64,000 nt of DNA, from NCBI RefSeq assembly GCF_038024875.1, contig NZ_CP136136.1:806001-870000 (forward strand). The letters are read 5' to 3'. Below are positions 1 through 8,836 of the stretch, piece by piece. Made by a program: the position numbers and the translations under genes. Position 1 is the first letter of the stretch; every line of letters begins with the position of its first letter. The notes under the pieces were generated by a model that was not told the origin of the DNA, did no database searches, and saw nothing but the letters and a program-made list of their open reading frames with translations. This stretch comes from Gordonia rubripertincta (GTDB lineage Bacteria > Actinomycetota > Actinomycetes > Mycobacteriales > Mycobacteriaceae).

Positions 1-492
1 GAAGCGGGCAAGCTCGCATCCGGAGCGAAGGCATCCAGCATCTCCGAGGGTGCCGCCCTGGCCGGACGACTTCAAACTGAGCTGAGGCGCCGAGGGTGTC
101 ACAGCGAGTTATTCCGCTACTGCGACGAGGAACTCATCGGGCGTTCTCTGTTTCATGCAATGTCGGAAGCGTCGAAGAGCATCCCAGCAAGAGTCCGCGG
201 CATCACGGGGTTGGCGGGTGATGGCGCAGCTCTTTACGACGGCGTCCTCGGAACCAATCGCGAGCATCCCGCCTGGTCCATCAACGCCCATGAATCAGAC
301 TCCGACATCAGCGAGCACCGCGGCTTTAAAAGCCTGCTCGTTGGGATCCACGGGCACTTCCGAAACCCGCGCGCGCACTCCAGCCGAATCTTCAATGATG
401 AGGTTCTGAACGATTTCTACGACGCGTTCTCGCTCTCCTCCTACGTACATCGTCGGCTCGACTCAATGAGGAGATTGACCGCACCCCACTGA
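1..492 (+). CDS. TIGR02391-family protein, 5' end outside the window
   Basis: The frame is open from base 1 to a TGA at 490-492 (163 codons visible), so the start lies upstream of the window. The C-terminal part has the look of the TIGR02391 (Ymh-like) family: an ELRRRGCHSELFRYC stretch, then a SLFHAMSEASKSIPARVR helix, then HRGFKSLLVGIHGHFRNPRAH, a conserved block that I recognise from this family. The family has no established biochemical function; members are often found in phage-like or accessory DNA. An IS481-type element follows about 660 bases downstream, which fits accessory DNA. Product identity is fairly sure; role unknown. Confidence 0.7.
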   Translation, partial: EAGKLASGAKASSISEGAALAGRLQTELRRRGCHSELFRYCDEELIGRSLFHAMSEASKSIPARVRGITGLAGDGAALYDGVLGTNREHPAWSINAHESDSDISEHRGFKSLLVGIHGHFRNPRAHSSRIFNDEVLNDFYDAFSLSSYVHRRLDSMRRLTAPH

Positions 493-819
493 GCCGAAAG
501 CTTGGCTTGCGGCTATCCGCGCCGAGGAACGATTGCTCGGGTCGCTGCTCACGGTCTCAGGTCCGGACCACACCAGAACCAACGGCCCGCTCTAGATCCG
601 CTATGACGAGTCCTCTCATCCGTTTCATCACGACCGGCTTTCTGGGTGCCCACCCCCTCGCTGCGAACGTCACCAATCTGCTCATGCGGCTGCCGACCTC
701 CGGGAGGGCGGCAGATCAGCGCGCCCAGCGAGTGGCGCCGCCAGAATGTCCTATCGCGCCGATATCCTGCCTACGTGCCTCCCCGGTCGCGGGAGGACGT
801 GCTGCGCGATCAAGGGTGA
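493..819. other. intergenic stretch without a convincing gene
   Basis: These 327 bases separate the TIGR02391 gene from the small gene at 820. The longest open frame in it (507-830, plus) is rich in Ser, Arg and Pro, resembles no family I know and has no ribosome-binding site. The base composition is more mixed than in the backbone genes further right. I see no hairpin with a T tract and no tRNA here. Confidence 0.5.
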
Positions 820-1149
820 GTGATGATTGACGAATCGGCGGTCGTCGAACAGTTCCTCGAGCTAGCTCGGGGCACGAGCAGCTCGCTGATCAGCTTCCTG
901 CCGGCGTTCGAGGACGCCGTCACAGTTCCGGAAACATCGACTATCGTGCGGACGCACTTTCTCGCACATGATGCCAACGGAGCGCCTGCTGTGGAGCAGC
1001 TCGCAGGAGCGATGGCGTCTGCGGCCATGGATTTCTGTTTAGCACGTTCGAAGATCGAGCGAGCGTATGCAGAGTACGAGGAGACTCGATCGACCGCGGC
1101 CATCGTGAGCTTGAATGAGCTGACGTGTGCGGTCTCAGGAGATGCGTGA
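820..1149 (+). CDS. small hypothetical protein
   Basis: A 109-residue protein of unknown function. It begins GTG-ATG; the ATG at 823 follows a weak purine-rich stretch (caagggtgag), so the true start may be 820 or 823. The composition (DESAVVEQFLELARG, then FEDAVTVPE, then a helical LARSKIERAYAEYEETRS segment) looks like a folded, mainly helical cytoplasmic protein rather than a frame shadow. I see no signal peptide, membrane segment or recognised motif. It ends a few bases before the left end of the IS481-like element, so the insertion may have altered its 3' end. The complementary strand is open over nearly the same span, but its product has a far less protein-like composition. Confidence 0.45.
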   Translation: MMIDESAVVEQFLELARGTSSSLISFLPAFEDAVTVPETSTIVRTHFLAHDANGAPAVEQLAGAMASAAMDFCLARSKIERAYAEYEETRSTAAIVSLNELTCAVSGDA

Positions 1150-1170
1150 CGTCGTGTTCTCGGGAGATGC

Positions 1171-1869
1171 TTACCGGCGGTGGGGCCGGTGGGCGTTGAA
1201 GTTGCGAATGGTCTTGGTGGTGGTTCGTGCGTGCAGTGACAGTTCTCTGGCGCCGTCGAGCACTCGTAGGTGGTGATCGTCGACGATGATGGTGACGATG
1301 GTGCCGGCGTAGGTCGGACTGACTCGGAGGCGTTGGCTGGCCACCATGATCTGACCGCTCTTGGGAACCCGGCGCTGCACGCTCTGCGGCCCTGACGGTG
1401 GCGCAGGCGGCAGCGGGGTGCTGGCTTCCCGAACTCCGGTCAAGCGGCGAATATTCTCTAGGTCAAGAGGATTGGGTAGCGTCTTGATCAGGTGGGTGCC
1501 GTTGGTCGCGTGGATCAACTCGCCGTCGATCCGCAGGGTGACCCGGCTGCCGGCCGTCACGACGCCGAGGGCGAGTTCATGTCCACGAACAATGACGATG
1601 CCGTCGCGGTTCGCGGTCCGGTCGATCTCGATAGCTCGCGGCCGATGGGTGGCGGTGGAGGTGTCGAACGCGGCTTGCGCCGGTCTGGGCCGGCCCGGGC
1701 GGGTGCCGCGGGCGCGGAGTCGTTGCAGGTCTGCGGTGGTCAGCTTCGACCGGACCGTCTTGATCACGATGTCGTCGCAGATGATGTACACGCTCGACAG
1801 GTCAGCCCACATCACGACACTGCGCTGCGCATAGTTTCTTTCCGACCCACACCTGTTGCACACCGGCAA
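1171..1869 (-). pseudogene. displaced C-terminal extension of the IS481 transposase
   Basis: This frame encodes RNYAQRSVVMWADLSSVYIICD, then RDGIVIVRGHELALG and RVTLRIDGELIH. As I recall, this beta-rich tail follows GVQQVWVG in long IS481-type transposases of actinomycetes. Removing one A near 1839-1841 (the complement of AAAGAAA) joins the two frames into one protein of roughly 620 residues. The ATG-like opening at 1869 is therefore not a natural start. A programmed +1 shift cannot be ruled out, but I know of none in this family. Confidence 0.65.
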
Positions 1870-3037
1870 TAGTCACTACACCGGACGGCGGCACGACAGT
1901 GTCGAACTCAATGGCGGAACTCGACTGATCGGCCACGGTTGGAGCTGGCCGAACGACTTCGGCTTCCGGTCGGATCTCGGCACCAACAGGCTTGCTGGGC
2001 ATGGTGTCGGGATCGGTGCTGCGACTGCGGAACACGCTGGCAGGGGTGGCCATGTTCAGCGACTGATGCGGTCTGCAGGTGTTGTAGGCGTGGACCCATT
2101 CGTCGATAGCCGTTTGCGCGGTCTCGATGGTGTCGAAGGCGCCAGTCTCGTCGAGAAGCTCCCGGCGCAATGTGCGATGGAATCGTTCGATTTTGCCGGT
2201 CGTGGTCGGTGACCGGCGTTTGGTCAACCGCGCGGTGATGCCGTACTCGCGACACGTCCGCTCGAAGAGCACCTCAACCGGCAACGGCCGCGTGTGTCTG
2301 CCGGTGAACTGGTTGCCGTTGTCGGTGAGCACCTCGAACGGCACGCCCCATCGATTCATCGCCCCGACGAACGCTTCACACACGGCACTGCCACTGGGCT
2401 GCTCGAGAACCGCGGCGACGGTGACGAAGCGGGAATGGTCGTCGATGCCGGTCAACAGTTTGCATTCCCGGCCGCCAGCCAGGAACACACCTCCAACCAG
2501 GTCGAGTTGCCACAGATGCATCGGAGCTTCCCGCTCCCATCGCTTGTAGACCCGTTTATGTAGCTGCTCTTGAGGATTGACCAATCCGTTGCGTACCAGC
2601 ACGCGGTGCACCGTGGCCCGCGCGGGCGCGGGCGCATAAGGGTCGAGGCGTCCGAGTTCGTAGACGATGCGCCGGGCACCCCACCGCCGGTGGGTGCGTC
2701 GCATTTCGCAGATCGTCGCCTCCACTTGTGGAGAGATCTGGTTCGGGCTAGTACGCGGTCGGCGAGATCGATCCGATAAACCGCCCAGACCTGATGCGGC
2801 ATAGCGCTTGCGCCACGCCGTGACCGTTTGGCGAGAGACACCGTAACGGTTAGCGACCTCGATGACCGGAGCACCGTCGGCGACTTCGGTGACCGCACGG
2901 AACCTGACCTCCACACGCACCCGTGCAGCGATCTCAGCATCGGATTCAGTCTCAGCAGAGAAGGACACCCCCCACACTCTGACTGCGACCACCGACAAGC
3001 GTGAGACGTCAACGATGTCCCGGCGACACGACGTCAA
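1802..3037 (-). CDS. IS481-family transposase, main part (frameshifted near 3' end)
   Basis: This is a DDE transposase that inserts and excises the element. In order: an N-terminal helix-turn-helix (EVANRYGVSRQTVTAWRKRY), a second winged-helix stretch (SDRSRRPRTSPNQ ... RWGARRIVYELGR), and an integrase core with the usual acidic positions (HLWQLDLVGG, EVLTDNGNQFTG, GKIERFHRTLRRELLD) ending in HAYNTCRPHQSLNMATP. The frame opens at a TTG, but a GTG at 2968 (protein starting VSFSAETES) is a more natural start. After GVQQVWVG the frame runs into a stop, whereas relatives continue; the continuation lies in another frame at 1171-1869. The catalytic core is intact, so activity cannot be excluded. 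Confidence 0.8.
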   Translation of the reverse strand: MTSCRRDIVDVSRLSVVAVRVWGVSFSAETESDAEIAARVRVEVRFRAVTEVADGAPVIEVANRYGVSRQTVTAWRKRYAASGLGGLSDRSRRPRTSPNQISPQVEATICEMRRTHRRWGARRIVYELGRLDPYAPAPARATVHRVLVRNGLVNPQEQLHKRVYKRWEREAPMHLWQLDLVGGVFLAGGRECKLLTGIDDHSRFVTVAAVLEQPSGSAVCEAFVGAMNRWGVPFEVLTDNGNQFTGRHTRPLPVEVLFERTCREYGITARLTKRRSPTTTGKIERFHRTLRRELLDETGAFDTIETAQTAIDEWVHAYNTCRPHQSLNMATPASVFRSRSTDPDTMPSKPVGAEIRPEAEVVRPAPTVADQSSSAIEFDTVVPPSGVVTIAGVQQVWVGKKLCAAQCRDVG

Positions 3038-3336
3038 GCATGTCCCGAGCCCTTACACGTCACATCCGGGAACATCGCCACGACACCGGCCGGCGTTCGA
3101 TCGCCCTTGTTCAGCCGGTCGGACGGTTCGACCATTCACAAGCCGCAGTTCACGTCGCGTAGCGGTCTCCTAGCAACCCGCCGCTTCAGCACTGCAACCT
3201 CGAACTATGACGCGCCGGCCGGGGAGCAGTGCTGGCCTGAGGATTCTGACAAGTTAGTGAGAACCCACAGGTGACATGATCATGAGAAACCCCAGTTCGC
3301 GACTGACAAAGAGGATGAGATCCTACAAACAGAGAG

Positions 3337-3939
3337 TCATTCCCAGTCGAACCCATCTGGATCGACGAATTGCCCGGTGTCGGCGGAGATCGACAGCCGA
3401 TGCGACCCGGAACCCGCGGCATCGACGCCGGCGTCCTTCGCCGCGGCTTTCCGACCGTAGAGTGCGAGCTTCACCGAGTCCGGTCCGCTCTCGAACTCGA
3501 CGTATTTGCGGCCGTAGCTCTTCCCCACCGTGAATCCACGGTCGACGTAGAACTGCTTGGTGGCCGCGACGTCGTCGACGCCGAGGAGTAGGACCAGGTC
3601 GTCGAACTCGCGAGTCGGCGCTCCGGTCGACTTCTTCGACGAGCTGGCGACCTTCCAGATCGTGCCGTCGGGCGCCTGGACTACGCCGCCGTAGCCCCAG
3701 AAGGACTTTTTCGCGGGCTTGAGCACGGTGGCGCCGGCGTCGATCGCGGGATCGAGGAAGGAGTCGGCGACCGTCGGATCGGCGACCACGAGCGAGATCA
3801 CGAAACCGCGAAAGCCTTGGCTCGGTGCTTCCGCGGTCCGGAACCGCAGTCGATCGTCGAGCCCGAAAGCCTTGTCGTAGAAGACCTCCGCGGCGCTGAT
3901 GTCGGGAACTTCGAGGGTGAGTGCGTTGATGTTCGTCAT
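3337..3939 (-). CDS. VOC-superfamily (glyoxalase/bleomycin-resistance fold) protein
   Basis: A 200-residue cytoplasmic protein with two vicinal-oxygen-chelate modules. The first begins MTNINALTLEVPDISAAEVFYDKAFGL and includes GGVVQAPDGTIWKVA. The second begins DLVLLLGVDDVAATKQFYVDRGF and ends in a short DTGQFVDPDGFDWE. This beta-alpha-beta-beta-beta arrangement is typical of small metal-dependent enzymes and of metal-free binding proteins. The usual metal ligands are not clearly conserved, so the substrate and even catalysis are open. It is monocistronic and read away from the small membrane gene upstream on the same strand. Confidence 0.75.
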   Translation of the reverse strand: MTNINALTLEVPDISAAEVFYDKAFGLDDRLRFRTAEAPSQGFRGFVISLVVADPTVADSFLDPAIDAGATVLKPAKKSFWGYGGVVQAPDGTIWKVASSSKKSTGAPTREFDDLVLLLGVDDVAATKQFYVDRGFTVGKSYGRKYVEFESGPDSVKLALYGRKAAAKDAGVDAAGSGSHRLSISADTGQFVDPDGFDWE

Positions 3940-4009
3940 GCTTCGACGCTATGGCGCGTCGAAGTGTTCACGCTTCTCGATTCCTGATCGATCAACCTGC
4001 GGGTGTTGT

Positions 4010-4156
4010 TCAGCCGGGAAGATCGACTGCGAGGCGGGCCGCGAAGACGACGACCTGTGCCACCACCAGAACCGCTAGGCCGATGGCGAACGCCGCCGCA
4101 GTGATGACCACTCCTGCGGAAGCCTTCAGCGCGTCCCACACCGACTTCAGCGTCAT
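4010..4156 (-). CDS. small predicted membrane protein (48 aa)
   Basis: The ATG at 4156 opens a 48-residue frame beginning MTLKSVWDALKAS, followed by one long hydrophobic segment (AGVVITAAAFAIGLAVLVVAQVVVF) and a basic end. A weak GGGGAA lies upstream. The frame extends further 5' to 4258, but that part is Arg/Pro-rich and unlike protein. It is a single-pass membrane protein if real. It lies about 70 bases upstream of the VOC gene on the same strand and may be co-transcribed with it. No family recognised. Confidence 0.35.
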   Translation of the reverse strand: MTLKSVWDALKASAGVVITAAAFAIGLAVLVVAQVVVFAARLAVDLPG

Positions 4157-4440
4157 GACCGTTCCCCGAGCCGCATCGTGGCGAATGGGTGGCCTGAGGA
4201 CTGGTGTCGGAACACCGACATCGGGTCGAGGGACATGGGCTGACCTCCGTGCGGACAACTACCCCGGACGACGGTGTCCGGGGTCACATATGTATCACAC
4301 ATTTACTAGGTACCGCGACTAATTCTCATAGGTCGCCGCCGAAGGGAGAATCAGACGAATCACCCTCCCTGCCAGTCCGAGACCGGAACGGTCACGAACC
4401 ACCGGGAACGCAACAGACGCGACCATTGGAGGAGCCTGCA

Positions 4441-4860
4441 TTGTCGATCCTGTCCCCCACCACCGCCCGCCAGCCGCTGGGCCGCGCGATCGCCCGGATC
4501 GCGCTCGGAGCCGTCCTGGCGATCGCCGGGATCGGCCATCTGACCGCGCAGCGGGAGGAGTTCCAGGCGCAGGTCCCCGACTGGGTGCCGTTCAGCAAGG
4601 ACTTCGTGGTGCTCGCCTCGGGCGGGGTGGAGATCGCGCTGGGGGCGGCACTCATCGCCCTTCCGCGCCATCGCAAGATCATCTCGTGGATCGTCGCGGC
4701 GTTCTTCGTCGCGGTGTTCCCCGGCAACATCCACCAGTACGTCGACCACATCGACGCCTTCGGCCTCGACACCGACCAGAAGCGCCTCACGCGTCTGTTC
4801 TTCCAGCCGGTGCTGGTGCTGTGGGCGATCGCAGCGGGGACCGGGAAGCGTTCCGACTAG
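4441..4860 (+). CDS. DoxX-family membrane protein
   Basis: A 139-residue protein with four predicted membrane helices (ARIALGAVLAIAGIGHLT; VVLASGGVEIALGAALIAL; IISWIVAAFFVAVFPGNIHQYV; RLFFQPVLVLWAIAAG). The GIGHLTAQREEF stretch after helix 1 and the PGNIHQYV end of helix 3 are typical of DoxX-like proteins of about 120-150 residues. The start is taken as TTG at 4441 because GGAGGAG lies at 4428-4434 with ideal spacing; the open frame extends upstream to 4204 without a comparable site. Family members have been linked to thiosulfate or redox metabolism, but the role here is unknown. It converges with the MFS gene on a shared terminator. Confidence 0.75.
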   Translation: MSILSPTTARQPLGRAIARIALGAVLAIAGIGHLTAQREEFQAQVPDWVPFSKDFVVLASGGVEIALGAALIALPRHRKIISWIVAAFFVAVFPGNIHQYVDHIDAFGLDTDQKRLTRLFFQPVLVLWAIAAGTGKRSD

Positions 4861-4866
4861 CCGTCT

Positions 4867-4905
4867 CATAGCTCGAAACCGCGGTGACCGCGGCTTCGAG
4901 CTATG
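4867..4905. terminator. bidirectional terminator hairpin between convergent genes
   Basis: An 18-bp stem with one G-U-type mismatch (CATAGCTCGAAACCGCGG pairing with CCGCGGCTTCGAGCTATG) and a TGA loop. It sits between the DoxX stop and the MFS stop and overlaps the latter. There is no T tract, as is common in high-GC actinomycetes. Confidence 0.7.
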
Positions 4906-6386
4906 GATTCGCCGGTTGTTCGCGGCGGGTGCAGGCGTCCTGACATGCGGTGTCCATCCCGGCCCGGACCTGCGGCCGGAAGCCCGCGCCGGAGCTGATG
5001 GTCAGGGCCGCGACGAGCCCGCCGACGGCGCAGAAGGCCGCGCAGATGTACATCGCCGTCCGGAAGCCGTCGCCGAGAGGCTCTCCGGGGCCGGCGTGGA
5101 TACCGGCCACCGCGGGCAGCACCGCGACGGCCAGGAGGCCGGCGACGCGGGCCACCGCGTTGTTCACGCCCGACGCGGTCCCGGCCAGCGCGTCGTCGAC
5201 CGCACCGAGCGCGGCCGCGGTCAGCGGTGCGACGGTGACCGTCATCCCGAGCCCGAACAGCAGGACGCCGGGCAGCACGTGCGCCAGGTAGTCCGTGCCC
5301 GGCTGCACGCGCGACATCAGCGCGAAGCCGCCCGCGGCGATCAGCGGACCGACGGTCATCGGCAGTCGCGGCCCGGTGGTCTGCGCGAGCTTCCCCACCA
5401 GCGGGGAGCCGAACAGCATGATGAACGTGCTCGGGAACATCGCCGCCCCGGCCTCGAACGCCGAATAGCCGAGACTCTGCTGCAGCTGCAGGGCCAGCAG
5501 GAACAGTGCGCCACCCCAAGGCCGCGTACACGAGGAGCGTCGTCAGGTTGGCTCCGGTGAACTGCGACGCTCGAAAGAGCCTGAGCGGCAACAACGGCGA
5601 ACGCACCCGCGTCTCGATGACCACGAAGGCGACGAGCGCTCCCACGCCGACGAGACCGGCGGCGGTCGTCCCCGCGGACCAGCCGCTCGACGGCCCCTCG
5701 ATCAACGCGAAGATGACGCCCGCGAGACCGAGCGTCATCGTCACGGACCCCGCGACATCGAGGCGCGGCGGTGCGGACTGATCGCGGGACTCGGGCACAT
5801 GCCGAATCGAGATGACCAGCGCGGCCAACGCCAGCGGCACGCTCAGGAAGAAGGCCCAGCGCCACGACGCCGCGTCGACGAGCCACCCACCGACGAACGG
5901 CCCCAGCGCGCTGGTCGCGCCGGACATCCCGGCCCACAGCCCAACCGCCGCACCGCGATCCTCCGGCGCGATCTCCGCGTTGATCAATGCCAGGCTGCCG
6001 GGCACGACGGCCGCCGCCGCGACGCCCTGGACGAGCCGCGCGACCACAAGCCATTCGATGGTCGGCGCCACACCGCAACCGATCGTCGCCACTGTGAACA
6101 TCGCCAGCCCGCCGGTGAAGATGAGCCGTCGCCCGTACCGGTCACCGGCGACGCCGCCCAGCAGCAGGAGTGAGCTCAACGTCAACAGGTAGCCGTCGAG
6201 CACCCACTGCTGCCCACGCAGACCGGTGCCGAGGTCACGCGCGATGGACGGCAGCGCGACGTTCACAACTGTGCCGTCGAGGAATGCGACGCCCGAACCG
6301 AGGACCGCGGCGACGATCAGCCACCGGCCAGCGGTCGACGCAGCACGAATGCCGACCGGTTCATCCGCCGAACGGTTCGCGATCAT
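4901..6386 (-). pseudogene. DHA2-type MFS drug/proton antiporter, frameshifted
   Basis: The intact parent would be a 14-helix multidrug efflux pump of the EmrB/QacA kind, about 495 residues. The first frame (from ATG 6386, preceded by GGGAAGG) gives FLDGTVVNVALPSIARDLG, GDRYGRRLIF and GGWLVDAASWRWAFFLSVP, all hallmarks of this family, and stays sensible to VYAALG. It then degenerates into Arg-rich sequence. The remaining helices (ALFLLALQLQQSLGYSAFEAG, then MFPSTFIMLFGSPLVG and onward to a stop at 4901) lie in another frame. Deleting one base from the C run at 5514-5517 restores a single reading frame. Either a real inactivating insertion or a sequencing indel; efflux function is doubtful if real. 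Confidence 0.8.
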
Positions 6387-6460
6387 GTGTGCCTTCCCGA
6401 GACCTCGGGTCGCTGTCTACCCAGGGTCACGGTCGGATCGGCTACGCGCAACCACCGCCG

Positions 6461-6994
6461 TCACGGGCAGGCGTGTCGCACGTCGGCGGCGACGATGCCG
6501 ACCTGCCCGAAGAACTGATGACCACCGGTCTCGTGACGATGCAGGTGCGCACCCGGGAGTACCGCGGCGTTCAGGTCCAGGTGCCCGATCGGGACCTCTT
6601 CGTCGTCGACGCAGTGGTGCAGGGAGAACGCAACATCGCCCGGTTCTGGTCCGACAAAGTCGTACTGCTCGATCGCCCACCCGTTCGGCCCCCAGTTCGG
6701 CATCGCGAGGAGGACGGCGCGCCGCGGCCCTGCGTAGCCGGCCTCGGCCAGCACGTGCAGCAGGATCGATGCGCCGAACGAGTGGGCGACGAGCAGATCG
6801 TCGGGTGCCATCGCAGACAGCCGTGCGCGCAACGGATCGGCCCACGCCTGCAGGGACATGTCGTCGCCGGAGAACTCCGGCATGTCGACCGGCACGCCGA
6901 GTGCGTCGCCGAGACCGTCGGCGATCGGACGGTCGTCGGTGAATCCACCTGCGCCGTGGACGAACAGCAGACGGGTCATTGCCGATGCCTCCAT
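6461..6994 (-). CDS. alpha/beta hydrolase (RBBP9/YdeN-like)
   Basis: A 177-residue serine hydrolase. MTRLLFVHGAGGFTDDRP gives the first strand and oxyanion turn, LLVAHSFGASILLHVLAE the nucleophile elbow (Ser in AHSFGA), and the C-terminal HETGGHQFFGQ the likely catalytic His. The start is placed at ATG 6994 (MEASAMTRLL) because AAGGGA lies seven bases upstream; ATG 6979 is an alternative. Upstream codons are open to 7231 but poorly protein-like. It lies between a truncated TetR gene and the broken MFS gene on the same strand. Substrate unknown. Confidence 0.75.
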   Translation of the reverse strand: MEASAMTRLLFVHGAGGFTDDRPIADGLGDALGVPVDMPEFSGDDMSLQAWADPLRARLSAMAPDDLLVAHSFGASILLHVLAEAGYAGPRRAVLLAMPNWGPNGWAIEQYDFVGPEPGDVAFSLHHCVDDEEVPIGHLDLNAAVLPGAHLHRHETGGHQFFGQVGIVAADVRHACP

Positions 6995-7119
6995 TGCCGA
7001 TCCCTTGGTTGGTCCGTACCGATACAGAGAAAGACCCTGCCCGAGGGGCTTTCTCATCGCGATCGGAAGATTTCGTCCATCTGAGGGGCTTCGGAGGGCA
7101 ATACGCCCTCGGAGGGCGC

Positions 7120-7629
7120 TCAGGGGGACGAGTTTGTCAGCGATTCGCCGGGCGAGGCACCCGAACCCCCGAGCAGCAGGCCCACCATCGCCTTTGCGTC
7201 CGCTTCGGTATAGCCGGGTCCGACGATGCACAGGTTGCCGATGGCACGCAGGAACGTCACCGCGCTGACGTCCTTGCTGACCGCTCCCGTGTCCTGCGCC
7301 CGCTCGACCAACGAGGCAAATGCCGGGACCAAACTGTCGAAGATCAACGCGTGCAGGTTGTTCAGGCTCGGATCGTCCGAGCTCAGAGCGTCACTGAGTC
7401 CGTGTTTGGTGACCAGGAAGTCGGTGAACGCCGAGGTCCACCGGCACAGCGCATCCGTCGGCGGCACGTCGTCGGCGTTCAAGGTCTCGGCGAGCGCCAC
7501 GCACTCGTCGACCTGATGCCGGTAGACCGCGGTCACCAGGTCGGCGCGCGTCGGGAAGTGCCGGTACACGGTGCCGACGCCCACGCCGGCCCGCGCGGCG
7601 ATGTCGCGAACCCGGTGATGTAGATCCAC
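7120..7629 (-). CDS. TetR-family regulator, N-terminally truncated
   Basis: The frame starts abruptly at GTG 7629 with MDLHHRVRDIAARAGVGVGTVYRHFPTRADLVTAVY. This is the helix-turn-helix of a TetR regulator, but the first 30 or so residues (helix 1 and the start of helix 2, normally ahead of VRDIAARAG) are missing. A TGA closes the frame just upstream. The ligand domain (TDALCRWTSAFTDFLVTKHGL ... GYTEADAKAMVGLLLGG) looks complete. The sequence upstream belongs to the C terminus of the secreted-protein gene, so the two genes appear joined by a deletion. It probably cannot fold or bind DNA normally. Confidence 0.7.
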   Translation of the reverse strand: MDLHHRVRDIAARAGVGVGTVYRHFPTRADLVTAVYRHQVDECVALAETLNADDVPPTDALCRWTSAFTDFLVTKHGLSDALSSDDPSLNNLHALIFDSLVPAFASLVERAQDTGAVSKDVSAVTFLRAIGNLCIVGPGYTEADAKAMVGLLLGGSGASPGESLTNSSP

Positions 7630-8692
7630 CGATCCTCATACACCGACCAGTTCCATTCCGGCAGCGGCAGAGTCACCGTCGCCCGACGACCATCGGGAGC
7701 GCGGCCCTCGACCGTCATCGGGCGGAACGACCTCGGCGGGATCACGCCGGCGACCGACGGCGCAGCGGCCACGGTGCTGCCGTAGGTCATCGCCTCACCG
7801 ACGTCGCCTTTGTAGTTGCGGGTCGCGTCCCACTGACGGGCGATGACCTCGCCCTGCTCACGCTGCAGCAGTCGGGCATTGCCGCGACTCTGGCGGGTTC
7901 CTTGGAGGCGATGCCCTCCCAGGCGCGCATGATCTCGTCGTCGAAGATGCCCGCGTCGTTCATCTCCCGCAGTGCGGGCAGTCCGCCGACGACGTACGCC
8001 CGGTGCATCGGCATCAGGTCGGAGAAGATGTTCTTCTGCATCACCAGGATCTGGCCCTGGACCTGGCGCAGATCGTCGGCGGTGATCTCGGCGCCCACAC
8101 GAGCCAGCGCGCGCAGTCCGCCGGGCAGGCTGTTCACCGCTTGCGTTCCCGCGAGTTCGTTGGCGCGGGCCACGATCGCGTGTGCGACGGGCTGCAGCCG
8201 ACTGAACTCGAAGATCTCGGTGGCGTCCTTGTAATCCAGGAGGCCACCGCCGAAGTCGCCGCCGACCAGACCACCCATGCCGGCCCACTGCAGTTCGCGA
8301 TGCGCGAGCTGCAGATCCTCGTAGTAGCGGTAGGACTTCAGCAGGTTCTGGTGATTGGCGCCGACGCCGTCGCGCGGATTCCACGACGCGAGGTCGATGC
8401 CGGCGCGCGTCGTCGTCTCCACGAGCCAGTACTGGAACAGCAACGCCTCATACGACGACGGGTCGAGCCCGCGATCGCGGGCCTGCTCGACCAGCCTCTT
8501 CAGCGTGCTGGGATCGGTCGGCAACGCCGGGTGCACACCGCCCGGCCCCTGCGACGCGTCACGATTGACCAGCGGCAGGTTCAGGTACCGCGAGAGGGAG
8601 TCGGCGGATGCCGCACCCCCACCGACCAGCGAACCGAGCGCGACGACCACTGCCACCGCTGCGCAGACCGACCCCCGTACGACCTTGTTCAC
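7533..8692 (-). pseudogene. secreted protein of unknown function, frameshifted and 3'-truncated
   Basis: The product begins with a clear Sec signal peptide (MNKVVRGSVCAAVAVVVALGSLVGGGAASA) and continues with DSLSRYLNLPLVN and a long helical domain (SYRYYEDLQLAHRELQWAG ... IFSDLMPMHRAYVVGGLPALREM). Around residue 270 (7881-7884) the frame changes: after GIASKEPARVA the sensible continuation NARLLQREQGEVIARQWDAT lies in another frame, as if one G were missing from a GGG run. That second frame gives a C-terminal beta-rich segment (RRATVTLPLPEWNWSVYEDRWIYITG) and then runs into TetR-coding DNA at about 7610. The natural C terminus is thus probably lost. I do not recognise the family. Confidence 0.6.
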
Positions 8693-8836
8693 GACGCTCC
8701 CGTTCAGGCCCCCGACATCACGGCCGAATCACATTCGTATAACTGAGGGGAATCTAATCGTTGATGTAGTCAGACGGCAATTCGACATCGGTAAATCAGT
8801 TCGAATCCGCCGAAACGGGTCCGGTCGGCCAGGCGG

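Larger units (their letters stand above)
1154..3056 (-). mobile_element. IS481-family insertion sequence (about 1.9 kb)
   Basis: The element contains one transposase gene read on the minus strand. Its ends are imperfect inverted repeats: the left end (1154-1172) and the complement of the right end (3056-3036) share CTCGGGA-n-ATGCTT, offset by two bases. Both are flanked by ACGTC (1149-1153 and 3057-3061), a plausible 5-bp target duplication, although GACGTC is itself nearly palindromic, so this is weaker evidence than usual. IS481 elements normally carry a single DDE transposase between short inverted repeats. Exact ends are uncertain by a few bases. Confidence 0.75.

Noticed and set aside
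3057..3336. Possible remnant of another insertion sequence beside the IS481 element
   Set aside because: Short open frames here resemble no transposase and no second pair of inverted repeats could be matched.
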